The notes: generated by a model not told the origin, from the letters alone. Positions 1 to 10,336 are shown, counted from the first letter of the stretch. The stretch is 64,000 nucleotides of DNA from Oreohelix idahoensis (GCA_024509875.1 JAMPIV010011331.1:434001-498000), one strand, 5' to 3'. Translations and numbers: made by a program.

Positions 1-72
1 GCGCAGTCATGAGGCAATTATTGACAGCTAAAGAATTAATTCCTAAATGAAAACTGAGAATCATCAAGTGTT
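1..72. other. Flanking sequence, nothing recognised
   Basis: Short AT-rich stretch before the first MITE. No open frame or repeat was recognised. Confidence 0.4.
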
Positions 73-323
73 ATATACAGGGTGGGCCAAAAGTAGGTAT
101 ACAGTACTGATCGGGTCATGTTTAATAATCTCTTAGGTGCTTGAAATGTTCTCCGTCAACGTTGCAACATTCCTGGATCCTGTCCCCGACACTGACACAC
201 AGTAACACACAAATTCCGGTTAGCACCAATGTCGATAAATGCTTGCGAGATGAACTAAAGATAAAATAAAAATACCATAACCCGATCAGTACTGTATACC
301 TATTTTTGGCCCGCCCTGTATAT
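73..323 (-). mobile_element. Mariner-type MITE retaining a transposase C-terminus
   Basis: Two inverted repeats of about 44 bp (73-116 and 280-323) pair with only two mismatches. Both ends read into TATA sequence, as expected for a TA target. The roughly 160-bp core on the minus strand can be read as the end of a transposase, with the string EHFKHL near the C-terminus. That resembles the C-terminal end of one group of mariner-like transposases by memory of the family. The element is therefore best read as an internal-deletion derivative that kept its termini and the last codons of the parent gene. It has no catalytic domain and would depend on a parent element elsewhere. Confidence 0.8.
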
Positions 324-364
324 TCGTCATTACTGTATGGTGTAGAAACATGGATAATGAACAA

Positions 365-632
365 GCAATTGGAAGAGAAAAAAACAGAGGCTCATTAGAT
401 GCGGATATATAGAAGAATTGGGCACATCTCATGGAAATAGAAGAAAGCGAATAAAGAGGTTATAGAAAATCTAAGACTGAAAAGAGAAAAAATGGTGACC
501 AAAATTAGACAACTTAAATACTTTGGCCATATAATAAAATCTAACACCTTGCTGAAGACCATAAAGGAGGGCAGAGTTGAAGGCAGCCATGCAAGAGTAA
601 GGCAGCACTGTAAGAGGGAAGGTAACATCAAA
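365..632 (+). pseudogene. LINE ORF C-terminal relic, before the minisatellite
   Basis: With frame changes this stretch reads as the last part of an endonuclease-reverse transcriptase polyprotein. Recognisable pieces are a KIRQLKYFGHII-like string at about 500-540, then KEGRVEG with an R-rich run, then WTGKSLSECT from 632. The same tail occurs on the minus strand at 4381-4578 and in part at 11365-11438. The RT core is absent, so this is a 5'-truncated and mutated copy. Its last codons were expanded into the tandem array that follows. Confidence 0.7.
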
Positions 633-1838
633 TGGACAGGAAAGAGTCTATCAGAGTGTACAATTACGACAAGAAACAGGGAAGAGTCTATCAGAGTGTA
701 CAATTACGACAAGAAACAGGGAAGAGTCTATCAGAGTGTACAATTACGACAAGAGACAGGAAAGAGTCTATCAGAGTATACAATTACGACAAGAAACTGG
801 GAAGAGTCTATCAGTGTGTACAATCACGACAAGAGACAGGAAAGAGTCTATCAGTGTGTACAATCACGACAAGAGACAGGAAAGAGTCTATCAGAGTGTA
901 CAATCACGACAAGAGACAGGAAACAGTCTATCAGAATGTACAATCACGACAAGAGACAGGAAAGGGTCTATCAGAGTGTACAATCACGACAAGAGACAGG
1001 AAAGAGTCTATCAGAATGTACAATCACGACAAGAGACAGGAAAGAGTCTATCAGAGTGTACAATCACGACAAGAGACAGGAAAGAGTCTATCAGAGTGTA
1101 CCATCAAGACAAGAGACAGGAAAGAGTCTATCAGAGTGTACAATCACGACAAGAGACAGGAAAGAGTCTTTCAGAGTGTACAATCACGACAAGAGACAGG
1201 AAAGAGTCTTTCAGAGTGTACAATCACGAAAAGAGACAGGATGAGTGTATCAGTATGTACAATCACGACAAGAGACATGAAAAAGTCTATCAGAGTGTAC
1301 AATCACGACAAGAGACAGGAAAGAGTCTATCAGAGTGTACAATCACGACAAGAGACAGGAAACAGTCTATCAGAATGTACAATCACGACAAGAGACAGAA
1401 AGAGTCTTTCAGAGTGTACAATCACGACAAGAGACAGGAAAGAGTCTATCAGAGTGTACAATCACGACAAGAGACAGGAAAGAGTCTATCAGAGTGTAAA
1501 ATCACGACAAGAGACAGGAAAGAGTCTATCAGAGTGTACAATCACGACAAGAGACAGGAAAGAGTCTATCAGAATGTACAATCACGACAAGAGACAGGAA
1601 AGAGTCTATCAGAGTGCACAATCAAGACAAGAGACAGGAAAGAGTCTATCAGAGTACACAATCACGACAAGAGACAGGAAAGAGTCTATCAGAGTGTACA
1701 ATCACGACAAGAGACAGGAAAGAGGCTATCAAAGTGTACAATCACGACAAGAGACAGGAAAGAGTCTATCAGAGTGTACAATCACGTCAAGAGACAGGAA
1801 AGAGTCTATCAGAGTGCACAATCACGACAAGAGACTGA
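632..1838 (+). repeat. 40-bp minisatellite, open in all three plus frames
   Basis: About 30 head-to-tail copies of a 40-bp unit that contains GTCTATCAGAGTGTACAATC. Early copies have CAATTACGAC where later copies have CAATCACGAC. Units near 1240 and 1395 are one base short. Because 40 is not a multiple of three, each frame cycles through the same three 13-residue phrases (WTGKSLSECTITTRD-like, ESIRVYNHDKRQ-like, ERVYQSVQSRQETG-like). No phrase holds a stop, so open frames of about 250, 392 and 455 codons coexist on one strand. The first phrase is the native end of the LINE protein, so the array grew from LINE coding sequence. I see no reason to call any of these frames an expressed protein. 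Confidence 0.93.
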
Positions 1839-1945
1839 AGACGTTGGAGATCCATTGCAGCCAACTATCGTTGTGGAGATGGCAGCTGATGATAACGCTG
1901 AGCTGTTTTTGTAAAAAAAAAAAAAATAAAATAAAAAAATTGGTA
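1839..1945 (+). pseudogene. End of the LINE ORF after the minisatellite, A-rich tail
   Basis: Past the last repeat the native LINE frame resumes as RRWRSIAANYRCGDGS followed by a stop. It matches the LINE end on the minus strand near 4395 (RRWKSIIANLCCGDDS). One in-frame TGA stands where a tryptophan codon is expected. An A-rich run closes the copy at about 1912-1940. The array is thus bracketed by both halves of one LINE tail. Confidence 0.75.
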
Positions 1946-2210
1946 GAAACGTTAATTTTATTTGTAGTCAGGAAGCAGATGAAGATAAGAGAACATTAGG
2001 TTACATGAGAACATCAGAGGAAGTACCGTCTCCCATCTTCAATAACAAATTATTGCCACTGTCTTTATGAGGTCATTGTCTCAACCTGTCTTTATGAGGC
2101 CATTGTCTCAACCTTCTTTATGAGGCCATTGTCTCAACCTGTCTTTATTGGCGACTGTCTCCGTATTTCTTTGTTAATAAAGGTCTCCGCCATTTATGGT
2201 TGGTAATTTT
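1946..2210 (+). repeat. 27-bp tandem repeat in otherwise unrecognised sequence
   Basis: Three copies and a partial fourth of a 27-bp unit beginning CTGTCTTTATGAGG occupy 2059-2149. One copy is a base short and one has a T for C change. I recognise nothing else in this stretch. Confidence 0.7.
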
Positions 2211-2774
2211 GGTCGCTGATAAGGGTCATACAATGGGGGGAAAGCACCGAGATTGTGAGACCCCTACACCACTCTCTTCTTTGTTATGGGCAGCTCTTTT
2301 AAGCGATTTGGCGTCTTTCCTCTCGAGGCACAGTTATCGGATTCCGGGATCCCAACTGGAGAGCGTCACGCTCTAGTCTTCCCAAATTAATGGGTACCTA
2401 ATTGTGCTCGTGAGTCAGGGAAGGCAAAAGCAGCTAGGAATGGAGCTAGTCACCTGACCTCGTAAAAAGGCTGGACTGAATATGGTTAAAGTATCTAATA
2501 TTTCACTGCCCTATGGCAGTCTATGGGACTATCTTTACTTTTTTTTTCACCGTTGAAACGTCGATCCTTTCTGCTGTGGGTTGACTTGAAAGCATTCAGT
2601 ATGATGATATTCGTCCATTTAACATAAAAGTTATAAGCGGTCAATGTAATTCCTTCATTCACCCCTCAGCTCCACAAGAAGCATAGGCCTTCAACAAATT
2701 TATGTCAGGTCTTCCTGTCCCCTGCCATCTGCTCAAGGTCTGCCATATCTTTGTCATTCCCTTCATGTCTGTAT

Positions 2775-2841
<67 letters not shown>

Positions 2842-2955
2842 GAAGAGCAGAATGTCAGACGGGCCTACGTGCCCAATTCTTAACCCTTTGAAAATAAAGT
2901 TCGTTCGTTCCTTCGTTCTCCCGTTATCTTCTCCGTGTGTGTTTTTCTTTTGTCT
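2211..2955 (-). repeat. Dispersed repeat, inverted partner of 9668-11364
   Basis: Read on the minus strand this segment matches 9668-10336 plus 11290-11364. Shared parts are a TTCGTTCGTT-type run, a (GA)n/(CT)n array, a LINE 3' tail (AKDRKTW..FIEGLCSLGS-like, here at about 2661-2770), and a SINE-like part with ATTCCGGGATCCC and GGTGTAGGGGTCTCAC. It is the uninterrupted copy: the partner carries a 953-bp LTR between the equivalents of about 2305 and 2306. A diverged piece also lies at 63805-63960, and the SINE-like part recurs at 46900-47163. Confidence 0.75.
2777..2839 (+). repeat. (GA)n microsatellite
   Basis: Uninterrupted GA dinucleotides, about 31 copies, inside the dispersed repeat. The inverted partner has the matching (CT)n array at about 9818-9862. 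Confidence 0.97.
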
Positions 2956-2970
2956 CCCTTTACCCCTCTT

Positions 2971-3234
2971 TTTTTTTTTTACCAGCGGCACTTGAGCTTT
3001 CAGCCCTTCGGCCCAGTGACATGTCATTGCGAGGCTGGGGAGCCTGTGGAATTTCCTTCCAACCCGGTCAGAAGCTTCGCTCCTTCCCATCCACTGAGGG
3101 TTTATCTCAGGAGCCGTTCAGGTTATTCAATCAAAATCCCGGTCGATGACAATCCTTCAAATGCCCACGCTAGGGATTGAAACTTAACACCTGATCGCCC
3201 GCGCAATGTGGTAACCATTACACCAGCGAGGCTT
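2971..3234 (-). mobile_element. tRNA-derived SINE with 15-bp target duplication
   Basis: On the minus strand the head begins near 3234 as GGAAGCCTCGCTGGTGTAAT and carries a pol III A-box-like GGTGTAATGGTTACC and a degenerate B box. The copy ends in an A-run, seen here as T at 2971-2980. It is flanked by CCCTTTAC(C/T)CCTCTT at 2956-2970 and 3235-3249, a 15-bp duplication with one mismatch. It belongs to the same broad family as the copies at 47172 and 55829, but the body differs. Confidence 0.85.
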
Positions 3235-3270
3235 CCCTTTACTCCTCTTAGGGTAATTCTGTATAGATAT

Positions 3271-3727
3271 TAGAGCTGCACCGAATATTCGATTCGTATT
3301 CGATCCGGTGCCGAATCTTGCATTCAATGAAGTATTCGTATTCGGTCGAATAGTACGCTGCCATCAAATACGAATAATAAATTTCTGTTCAGCACTTGCC
3401 GACAGCACGTTTTCAGATAACAGATGCTGTCTTTTGGCAGAGAATGTTGAGAGACTCGTTTTTTTTTTTAATGCCAATGCATGTTTCATGCAGCAATTTA
3501 AACAAACAATTAATGGCTAGTTAGTAGCATTAAATAGTTCCAAGATATGTGCCCTATGTTTTTGTAACGGTGTATAATTAATAAAATGTCAGTAGATCTA
3601 TTGAACACAACTTTGTATGCCCAACATTCACTCACTATTCGTATTCGTACTCGTATTCGGCCGAATAGTTAAAGGCCTCTTTTCGCATTCGGTCGAATAG
3701 TAAAAACCACTATTCGGTGCAGCCCTA
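3271..3727. mobile_element. hAT-type MITE with 8-bp target duplication
   Basis: The ends are inverted repeats: TAGAGCTGCACCGAATA on the left, and TAGGGCTGCACCGAATA when the right end is reverse-complemented. Sub-terminal ATTCGTATTCGG motifs occur at both ends. The flanks ATAGATAT (3263-3270) and ATATATAT (3728-3735) match at seven of eight positions, the length made by hAT transposases. The 457-bp element has no long open frame, so it is non-autonomous. Confidence 0.82.
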
Positions 3728-3759
3728 ATATATATTAAATTAGATTCTAATACATTTAG

Positions 3760-4055
3760 CAACAAAAAAATAAATAAATAAATAAATAACTAAAAAAGAT
3801 TCCGTTACACACCCATTGCGGAATATTGTGAATATGATGTTTGGGCCATATTTTCTAGACCATCAGCACACTTGGGGTGATGTGATCAGCATCATGCCGG
3901 CCGCCTTAACCTTCCCAGAGTTGCTCTGGTTACACAATTCATGAGGCTGGGTCGACCCCGGAGCCGTTTGCGGTCTATCTAACCCCACATCAAATGGGGA
4001 TCGAACCATGGACCACTGAGCTAAGGAAGCTAGTGCACTAACCACTGGGCTGCCG
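3760..4055 (-). mobile_element. tRNA-derived SINE, second family, (TTTA)n tail
   Basis: On the minus strand the head starts near 4055 as GGCAGCCCAGTGGTTAG and contains GGTTCGATCCC, a perfect B-box match. The 3' end is a (TTTA)n run, seen on the plus strand as AAAT repeats at 3767-3788. Direct repeats CTAATACATTTAG at 3747-3759 and 4056-4068 are a perfect 13-bp target duplication. Head, body and tail differ from the SINEs at 2971, 18395, 47172 and 55829, so this is a separate family. Confidence 0.88.
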
Positions 4056-4068
4056 CTAATACATTTAG

Positions 4069-4380
4069 TACAAACATAAAAAACTAAAGTTTATCGAAAG
4101 CAAATCTGTTTGGCCATTACTTTTAAATAATACAACCCTCCCGATGTGCACTAAAATTCTGGCGTAACGCTTTGCATCTTCTTCGCTATTAACGGCTTAA
4201 ACTGTACACACTATACAATATATACGTTGGACATATACTATTTTTATACTATTTATGTTCAGGAAACAGGTGTGACGCTTGCAAGTGTGAAGTTTATTTA
4301 TTAGTAATATTTTCAATTTCCGCCAAATCAGATCAGCCTCAGAGGGGGTGACAATTCTCATAATAAAGTTGATAATGACT
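4069..4380. other. Unrecognised AT-rich sequence
   Basis: About 310 bp with no open frame of interest and no repeat I could match elsewhere in the window. Confidence 0.4.
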
Positions 4381-4578
4381 TAATATCATCATCATCAACA
4401 GCTGTCATCTCCACAGCAAAGGTTGGCTATAATGGATTTCCAACGTCTTCTGTTTCTTGTCTTGATGGTGCAATCTGACAGACTCTTTCCTGTCCATCTC
4501 TTGATGTTATCTTCCCACTTAAAGCGCTGTCTTCCCCTTGCACGTTTGCCTTCAACTCTTCCTTCTCTTATGGTGTAT
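4381..4578 (-). mobile_element. LINE 3' tail joined to the gypsy integrase frame
   Basis: On the minus strand this reads REGRVEG, an R-rich run, WEDNIKRWTGKSLSDCT and RRRWKSIIANLCCGDDS, then a stop and a (GAT)n tail ending near 4381. It is the same LINE end that seeds the minisatellite at 632. Its frame is continuous with the upstream integrase frame, giving one long chimeric ORF (4395-5735). I found no clear target duplication. Confidence 0.78.
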
Positions 4579-5735
4579 TTTCTTTGGGGCTGTAACAGGT
4601 TATCAAGTGGGAAGTTGGGCTCACGTCCATAAAACATGTAAAACGGTGACAGTCCTGTTGTGTCATTCGAGTTCACTCTTATCGCTTCTATCGCTTGATT
4701 TATATAAAGGTTCCAATATTGTGTGTTCCCTTGAATGTATTTAGCTAGGACGTCATGCAGGGTGGAATGCATGCGCTCATTTCGTCCATTTGCTTGCGGC
4801 CGGTAGTAGCTTGTTGTCGTGTGTTGGATATTTAATTTTCTGAGTGTTGCCTTGAAGGGGTTACCAACAAATTGTTTGTCATTATCCGATATTATTCTTC
4901 TGGGGCAACCATGTCTCGGTAAAAATTCCTGGAGAAAGAATTCAGTCACTGTTTTGGATGTTACATTCTTGAGTGGGTAGCTCTCAGGCCAGACCGAGTA
5001 TTGGTCAACAATGTGGAGTAAATAGCGGTTTCCGGACTGGGTAATCGGGTATGGTCCGGAAATATCAATGCTTAATACTTCCATTGGGAACTGTGATGCC
5101 TTCATTTCTTGCAATTGAATTTTAGATGGCTTCAAATTCCTAACTTTACATGTTTTGCAGGTGCTGACATAATCGATCACGTCTTTGTACATTGATGTCC
5201 AGTAGTAACGTTTCTTTATCACGTCGATCGTTTTGTCTCTTCCCACGTGTCCGTTTTGGTCGTGGAATTGGGATAATACTTTTGGCACTAGATGTTTGGG
5301 AACGACTTTCTGCAATCTTCCGTCTTGTTTCTCATCGATATGGTATAGGGCTTGATCACATGGTAGGATGGTATAATTCTTGACTGTCGTTGGCTTTACT
5401 TGTACTTGCTGGATAAGCTTAACTATCTCAAGGTCTTCTTGTCGTTCATCGTACATGTCGTAGATGTTACTTGTTTCGGAGACTTCTGTTTCTGTCATTG
5501 TTGTTTCAGAGCCAACATTCATTATATATGAGTTAATGATATTGATCTCCGTGGATGTTGCAGGATCCTCTCTCTGGTTGTTGTCTTGTACTGAGGTTTC
5601 TGAGCATGGAATTTGAGATAAAAGGTCTGCACATGTGTTCTGAGTTCCTGGTATATATTCGATTGTTGTATCGTATGACTGGAGATTCATTGACCATGTT
5701 TGTAACTTTTTTGGCTGTTCTAGGGTTTTTGTCAA
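4395..5735 (-). pseudogene. Gypsy RNase H end and integrase, fused to a LINE tail
   Basis: This 446-residue frame starts inside the RNase H/connection region. It continues into an integrase with the HHCC zinc motif (HDQNGHVG ... CKTCK), the first aspartate in LSIDISGPYP, the second in IISDNDKQF, and the glutamate in RPQANGRNERMHS. This is the standard Ty3/gypsy order, with integrase after RNase H. The final 60 or so residues are not gypsy but the LINE tail described at 4381-4578. The true integrase C-terminus and 3' LTR are missing. It overlaps the RNase H fragment in another frame, so the element is frameshifted and dead. Confidence 0.85.
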
Positions 5736-6048
5736 CCAATTTACCAGAGGTTGGGTGATCAGTCCTCACTATTAGTTTGGTGCCCCTGACATAAAAATCA
5801 AATTTTTGAATAGCATAATGTATAGCATAAGCCTCCTTTTCGGTTGTTGACCATCGTTTCTGTGACTTTGAAAGGGCACGTGATAAAAATGCTATTGGCT
5901 TTTCGTTGGATATTTCTGGGATTATAGGCCTTTCGTCTGATGTCATGGGTTGTACTAGGCACGCTCCTATCGCGTTATCAGACGCATCAGTATAAAGGAT
6001 CATTGTGCGTGATATATCCGGGTGCGCCAAGAGTGGTATGGTTGTCAA
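5533..6048 (-). pseudogene. Gypsy RT-RNase H fragment
   Basis: The frame opens with TTIPLLAHPDISRTM and shows the RNase H motif LYTDASDNAIGACL, then STTEKEAYAIHYAI and VRTDHP. It supplies the first part of the RNase H domain before a frameshift near 5750 moves the reading into the integrase frame. It follows the RT fragment at 6096-6686, separated by a short gap and a frame change. Confidence 0.85.
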
Positions 6049-6095
6049 TGCGTTCTTTAAATACAGTAATCAAATGACTTCTGGCACTCTTCTGT

Positions 6096-6705
6096 CTATC
6101 TGAGCTTGGCATATTTCTTGGTCAAGGCAATTAGTGGCTCAGCAGCTTTTGAGAAGTTAACAATATGGCGCCTGTAGTATCCGCAACATCCTATATACCC
6201 ACGTACCTGTCTTACTGTCTTGGGACTGGGCATTTGTCTAATTACTGCAACTTTTCCTTCGTCAGGGCGGATGCCGTCTTTGTTTATGACGAAGCCCAAA
6301 TATTTCGTCTCAGACTTAAGATACTCGCATTTACTGAGCTTGAGCTTGATTTGGTGATATCTAAGGCGATCAAACACCTGTTCAACTTTCTGTAAGTGAT
6401 CCTCAATGGTTCCCGCTGTGTGTATTAATACATCATCAATGTACGCCAATGCGAAGGACTGCATTCCTTGTAACACTTCGTCCATTAACGACATATATGT
6501 CGCTGGGATACCTGTGAGTCCGAAAGGCATCACATTCCAACAGTAACTTCCCATGTGAGTACAAGATGTCGATCTTTCCTTGGCTTCTGGTGTCATAGGA
6601 ATACACCAGAATCCAGAGCGGGCATCAAGTATGGTGAAGTGTGTTGAGTGTCCCAAAGTGGCTAAAATATCATCTGTTCTGGGCAACGAGTACGAAATGG
6701 TTTTG
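6096..6705 (-). pseudogene. Gypsy reverse transcriptase fragment
   Basis: Contains the RT palm region: TILDARSGFWCIPM, then MPFGLTGIPATYMSLMDEVL and the catalytic YIDDVLIHT box, then GFVINKDGIRPDEGKV and VRGYIGCCGYYRR. RT fingers, protease and gag are missing. The homology stops abruptly at about 6705, where the plus-strand LINE begins. The domain order RT, RNase H, integrase separates it from the Gmr1-like elements at 19.7 and 25.7 kb. Confidence 0.87.
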
Positions 6706-8780
6706 GTTATCAGGAAATAAGAGAAAAATTTTCAATCACAGTATCCAACAAATACCAAGTACTCCAACAGCTGAAACAGATACGGAAGACCACTGGCAAC
6801 AAGTAAAAAATACATGGAACGAGACATGTGAAGAAGTACTGAAAAAAGAGAACATCAGCACAAGCATGGATAACATCAAAAAACATTAGTAAGATAAAAG
6901 ACAGGAAAAACAAGAAAGCAGATTTAAACAGAAGCAAAACTAGAAGCTCCAAACCCAAGGCTCATTAGGTGTACAAAGAAGCAAACAAAGAAGTAAGAGA
7001 AACATCAAAAGAGACAAGATGAAATATATTGATGATTTGGCAAGGGAAGCAGAGGAAGAAACAGCCAAAAGGAAATATGAGGGACTTGTACAACAACACA
7101 AAGAAGCTAACAAGGAAATATAAGCAGGAAAATGGCCTCATAAAAGATAAGAATGGAAAATTGCTTAGTAATGTACAAGAACAAATGAAGAGATAGACAG
7201 AACATTTTGAGGAACCTCAATAGACCATCTCCAACTAATCCCCCAGACATCCAGCCAGCAGAAGAGGAGCTACAAATCAGCTGTGAACGACCAAGTAGAG
7301 AAGAAATAAAGACAGCCATAAAGCTTCTGAAAGATGGAAGAGCAGCTGGTCCAGATTGCATTCCAGCAGAGGCCATCAAAACAAATATTGATACCTCTAC
7401 AGAGATATTATACAAACTACTTGGCAAAGTCTGGGAGAGAGAGGAAATACCAGCAGAATGGAAGGTTATCTGGTCAAGTTGCCTAAGAAGGGAAATTTAC
7501 AAGAGTGCACAAATTATAGAGGAATAATGTTACTATCAGTGCCAGGAAAAGTATTAAACAGAATCATCCTTGGGAGATTAAAAGAGTCCATAGACAAGCA
7601 ACTGAGAGATGAACAAGCAGGTTTTCGACAAAACAGATCCTGTACAGACCAGATAGCCACATTGCGAATAATAGCTGAACAAAGTCTGGAATGGAATTCA
7701 CAGCTATACATCGGATTTGTGGACTATAAAAAGGCATTTAACAGTGTAGACAGAGAATCGCTTTGGAAATTGATGAGGCATTATGGAGTTCCCATGAAGA
7801 ATTTTAACTTAATAAAGAAGACCTATGAAGACAACTTTCAGAACTGTTTATGATTAGAACGGGAGTGAGACAGGGATACCCCTTGTCTCCATTTCTTTTC
7901 TTACTAGCAATAGATTGGGTTATGAAAACATCGACATCACACAACAGAAATGGAATCCAGTGGAATCTGACTAAACAGCTTGATGATCTGGATTTTGCAG
8001 ATGGCTCTTCTGTCCCATTATCATACTCAGATACAAGAGAAAATGAAAATTCTCGATGAGAGGTCACAACAAGTGGGCCTGAAAATACACAGGGAAAAGA
8101 CAAAGATTATAAGAATAAATGCAAGAAATGATAACAAGGTTGAACTTGAAGAAACACCACTAAAAAATGTAGAATCATACATATATCTTGGAAGTAATAT
8201 AGACAAAGTTGGAGGGACAGACAGTGATATCAAAATAAGAATACAAAAAGCAAGAGGAGCTTTCATTGCATTGGGAAACATATGAAGAACAAGAGAAATC
8301 AAATCCAACACGAAAATAAGAATCTTCAACTCAAGTGTGAAGTCAGTCCTATTGTATGGCTCTGAGACATAGAGAACAACAAAAACAACAACCAAAATGC
8401 TGCAGACTTTTATGAACGGGTGCTTGCTTAGAATAGAAGGACTGAAATGGTATGACAGTCACAAATGTGGAATTGATGGCAAGAACCAGACAAGTGCCAG
8501 TGGAACAAGAGTTGAGAAGAAGACGTTGGCGATGGATAGGACACACATTGAGGAAACCTGTTGATAGCATTACAAGGCAGTCCTTGTTCTGAAATCCACA
8601 GGGAAAGAGAGGCAGAGGTCGACCAAAAAACACATGGAGAAGAGAACTGGAAACAGAGGTGAAAATGATGAGGAAAACATGGAAAGAACTTGAGCGGATG
8701 GCAAAGGACAGGAAGACTTGGCATGTGTTTATTGAAGGCCTATGCTCCTTGGGGAGCTAAAGGGTATTGATGATGATGAT
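6706..8780 (+). pseudogene. EN-RT class LINE, 5'-truncated and frameshifted
   Basis: Conserved RT blocks appear in order across several frames: LLKDGRAAGPDCIPAEAI (about 7327-7380), NYRGIMLLSVPGKVLNRII (about 7518), DEQAGFRQNRSCTDQIATLRI (about 7611), FVDYKKAFNSVDRESLW, then TGVRQGYPLSPFLFLLAIDW. The catalytic box is altered: the frame reads LDDLDFADG at about 7990. The copy ends with YIYLGSNIDKVGGTDSDIK, VLLYGSET and FIEGLCSLGS, and a (GAT)n tail at 8763-8780. The endonuclease is missing. The style resembles RTE or related families often mis-annotated as craniofacial development protein 2; I do not assign a clade. It interrupts the minus-strand gypsy element. No target duplication was seen. 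Confidence 0.87.
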
Positions 8781-9150
8781 CTCTTATCTCAAGTACATTT
8801 GGTACATAAATTCCTTGATATCTTTCTTGGGCGTAACAGTAAGGGAGGTTTCTACCTTCTGTGTTATCTCTTGTAATTGTCGCTCAGTAGCAGTTACTTC
8901 TTGTGACATTTAATATACATTTCTTGAGCTGAATATTTTCTGAAAAATGACTGTCAAATCGAGAGGAACTTACAATGGAATAATATCTTAGAGAATGCAC
9001 AAACTGAGATTCTCTGCCAATGTAAAAACTTCTGTAAGTTTCTTTTCTGATGTCCTCAGAATATACATGAGAAAGCCGACGCCACTGTAGATCTGAGAAT
9101 AAACTCGAATACGGATTCTTCAACAGAATCTACAAGTGACCATCACCTAC
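8781..9150 (-). other. Possible 5' part of the interrupted gypsy element
   Basis: On the minus strand a short frame from 8908 to about 8785 begins MSQEVTATERQLQEITQKVE. It could be a gag start of the gypsy element that ends at 4579, with the LINE replacing or interrupting the middle. The only support is position, orientation and a helical, charged composition. No gag motif is visible. Confidence 0.2.
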
Positions 9151-9613
9151 CGCTTTCTATCAGGGACTCCAGTGAAAATATTCGAGCAACACCGTTTGCC
9201 TGGAAAAGCTTCCCGCCAAAGGTAGCGTTGGGCTGCCACCTACGTCATTGACGCTTCATGACTAAGGGAACATTGCGTCTAGTTTCTGGAGATTAGTCTG
9301 TTCTAAACTAGACGTTTTAGTAAACAGCGGGTTTTTGAAACTTAAATGATCAAGCCACTTCTTCTAGTACTTTTTCGCTTTATTTATTTTTTATGTTTAA
9401 TGTTATTGTTATTCTCTAATGTTGTTTAGCACGAATAATGCTATCAAAGTAGGCCATCAGGTCTCAGTGTTCTGCAATGTGTTTTGTCTATTTATGTTGC
9501 CAAATGATTTTGGCTGCCTAATTTTGATCTCCTTTCTTAGTTCTCTTTTCATACCTGGGTTTTCTAGGACCCCCTTCTTTGCTTTCTTCTCTTTCCGTGA
9601 GACACGCTCCAAT

Positions 9614-9616
<3 letters not shown>
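9151..9616. other. Unrecognised sequence before a (TA)n array
   Basis: About 460 bp with no recognised feature. A 119-codon plus-strand frame that begins near here runs through the (TA)n and purine-rich tracts and looks fortuitous. Confidence 0.35.

Positions 9617-9655
<39 letters not shown>
9617..9655. repeat. (TA)n microsatellite
   Basis: About 19 TA dinucleotides directly before the plus-strand dispersed repeat. Confidence 0.95.
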
Positions 9656-9660
<5 letters not shown>

Positions 9661-9667
9661 AAACAAA

Positions 9668-9815
9668 AAAAGAAAGAACAAGAGGGGTAAAGGGAGACAA
9701 AAGAAAAACACACACAGAGAAGATAACGGGAGAACGAACGAACGAAGGAACGAACGAACTTTATTTTCAAAGGGTTAAGAATTCGGCACGTAGGCCCGTC
9801 TGATATTCTGCCCTT

Positions 9816-9867
<52 letters not shown>

Positions 9868-10336
9868 AGACAGACATGAAGGGAATGACAAAGATATGGC
9901 AGACCTTGAGCAGATGGCAGGTGACAGGAAGACCTGACACAAATTTGTTGAAGGCCTATGCTCCTTGGGGAGCTGAAGGGTGAATGAAGGAATTACATTG
10001 ACTGTTTTAACTTTTATGTTAAATGGACGAATATCATCATACTGAATGCGTTCAAGTCAACACACAGGAGAAAGGATCGATGTTTCAAAGGTGAACAGTA
10101 GTAAAGATAGTCCCATAGACTGCCATAGGGCAGTGAAATGTTAGACACTTAACCATACTAAGTCTAGCCTTATTACGAGGTCAGGTGACTAGCTCCATTT
10201 CTAGCTGCTTTTGCCTTCCCTAACTCACGAGCACAATTAGGTACCCATTTATCTGGGCAGACTAGAGCATGACGCTCTTCAGATGGGATCCCGGAATCCG
10301 ATAACTGTGCCTCGAGAGGAAAGACGCCAAACCGCT
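9668..10336 (+). repeat. Dispersed repeat, left part, inverted partner of 2211-2955
   Basis: Matches the minus strand of 2211-2955 through the purine-rich start, the (CT)n array (9818-9862), a LINE tail reading FVEGLCSLGS-like at about 9900-9985, and the SINE-like part with GATCCCGGAATCCG at about 10288. The repeat resumes at 11290 after the LTR insertion. Confidence 0.78.

Noticed and set aside
632..1838. CRISPR array
   Set aside because: Units are contiguous with no unique spacers and the context is eukaryotic transposon sequence.
492..1999. Three long overlapping plus-strand ORFs (250, 392, 455 codons) as repeat-protein genes
   Set aside because: All three are readings of one 40-bp minisatellite with no stop in any phase. 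Coding potential is a by-product of the repeat.
2659..3090. 143-codon minus-strand ORF with a poly-SL run
   Set aside because: It spans a (GA)n microsatellite and parts of a SINE and a dispersed repeat, so it is an artefact.
8027..8395. 122-codon minus-strand ORF with hydrophobic runs as a membrane protein
   Set aside because: Antisense shadow of the LINE RT region; hydrophobicity comes from A-rich LINE sequence read backwards.
9457..9866. ORFs across (TA)n and (CT)n arrays near 9.6 kb
   Set aside because: The YIYIYI and REREREREG-like residues are microsatellite translation with no real protein.
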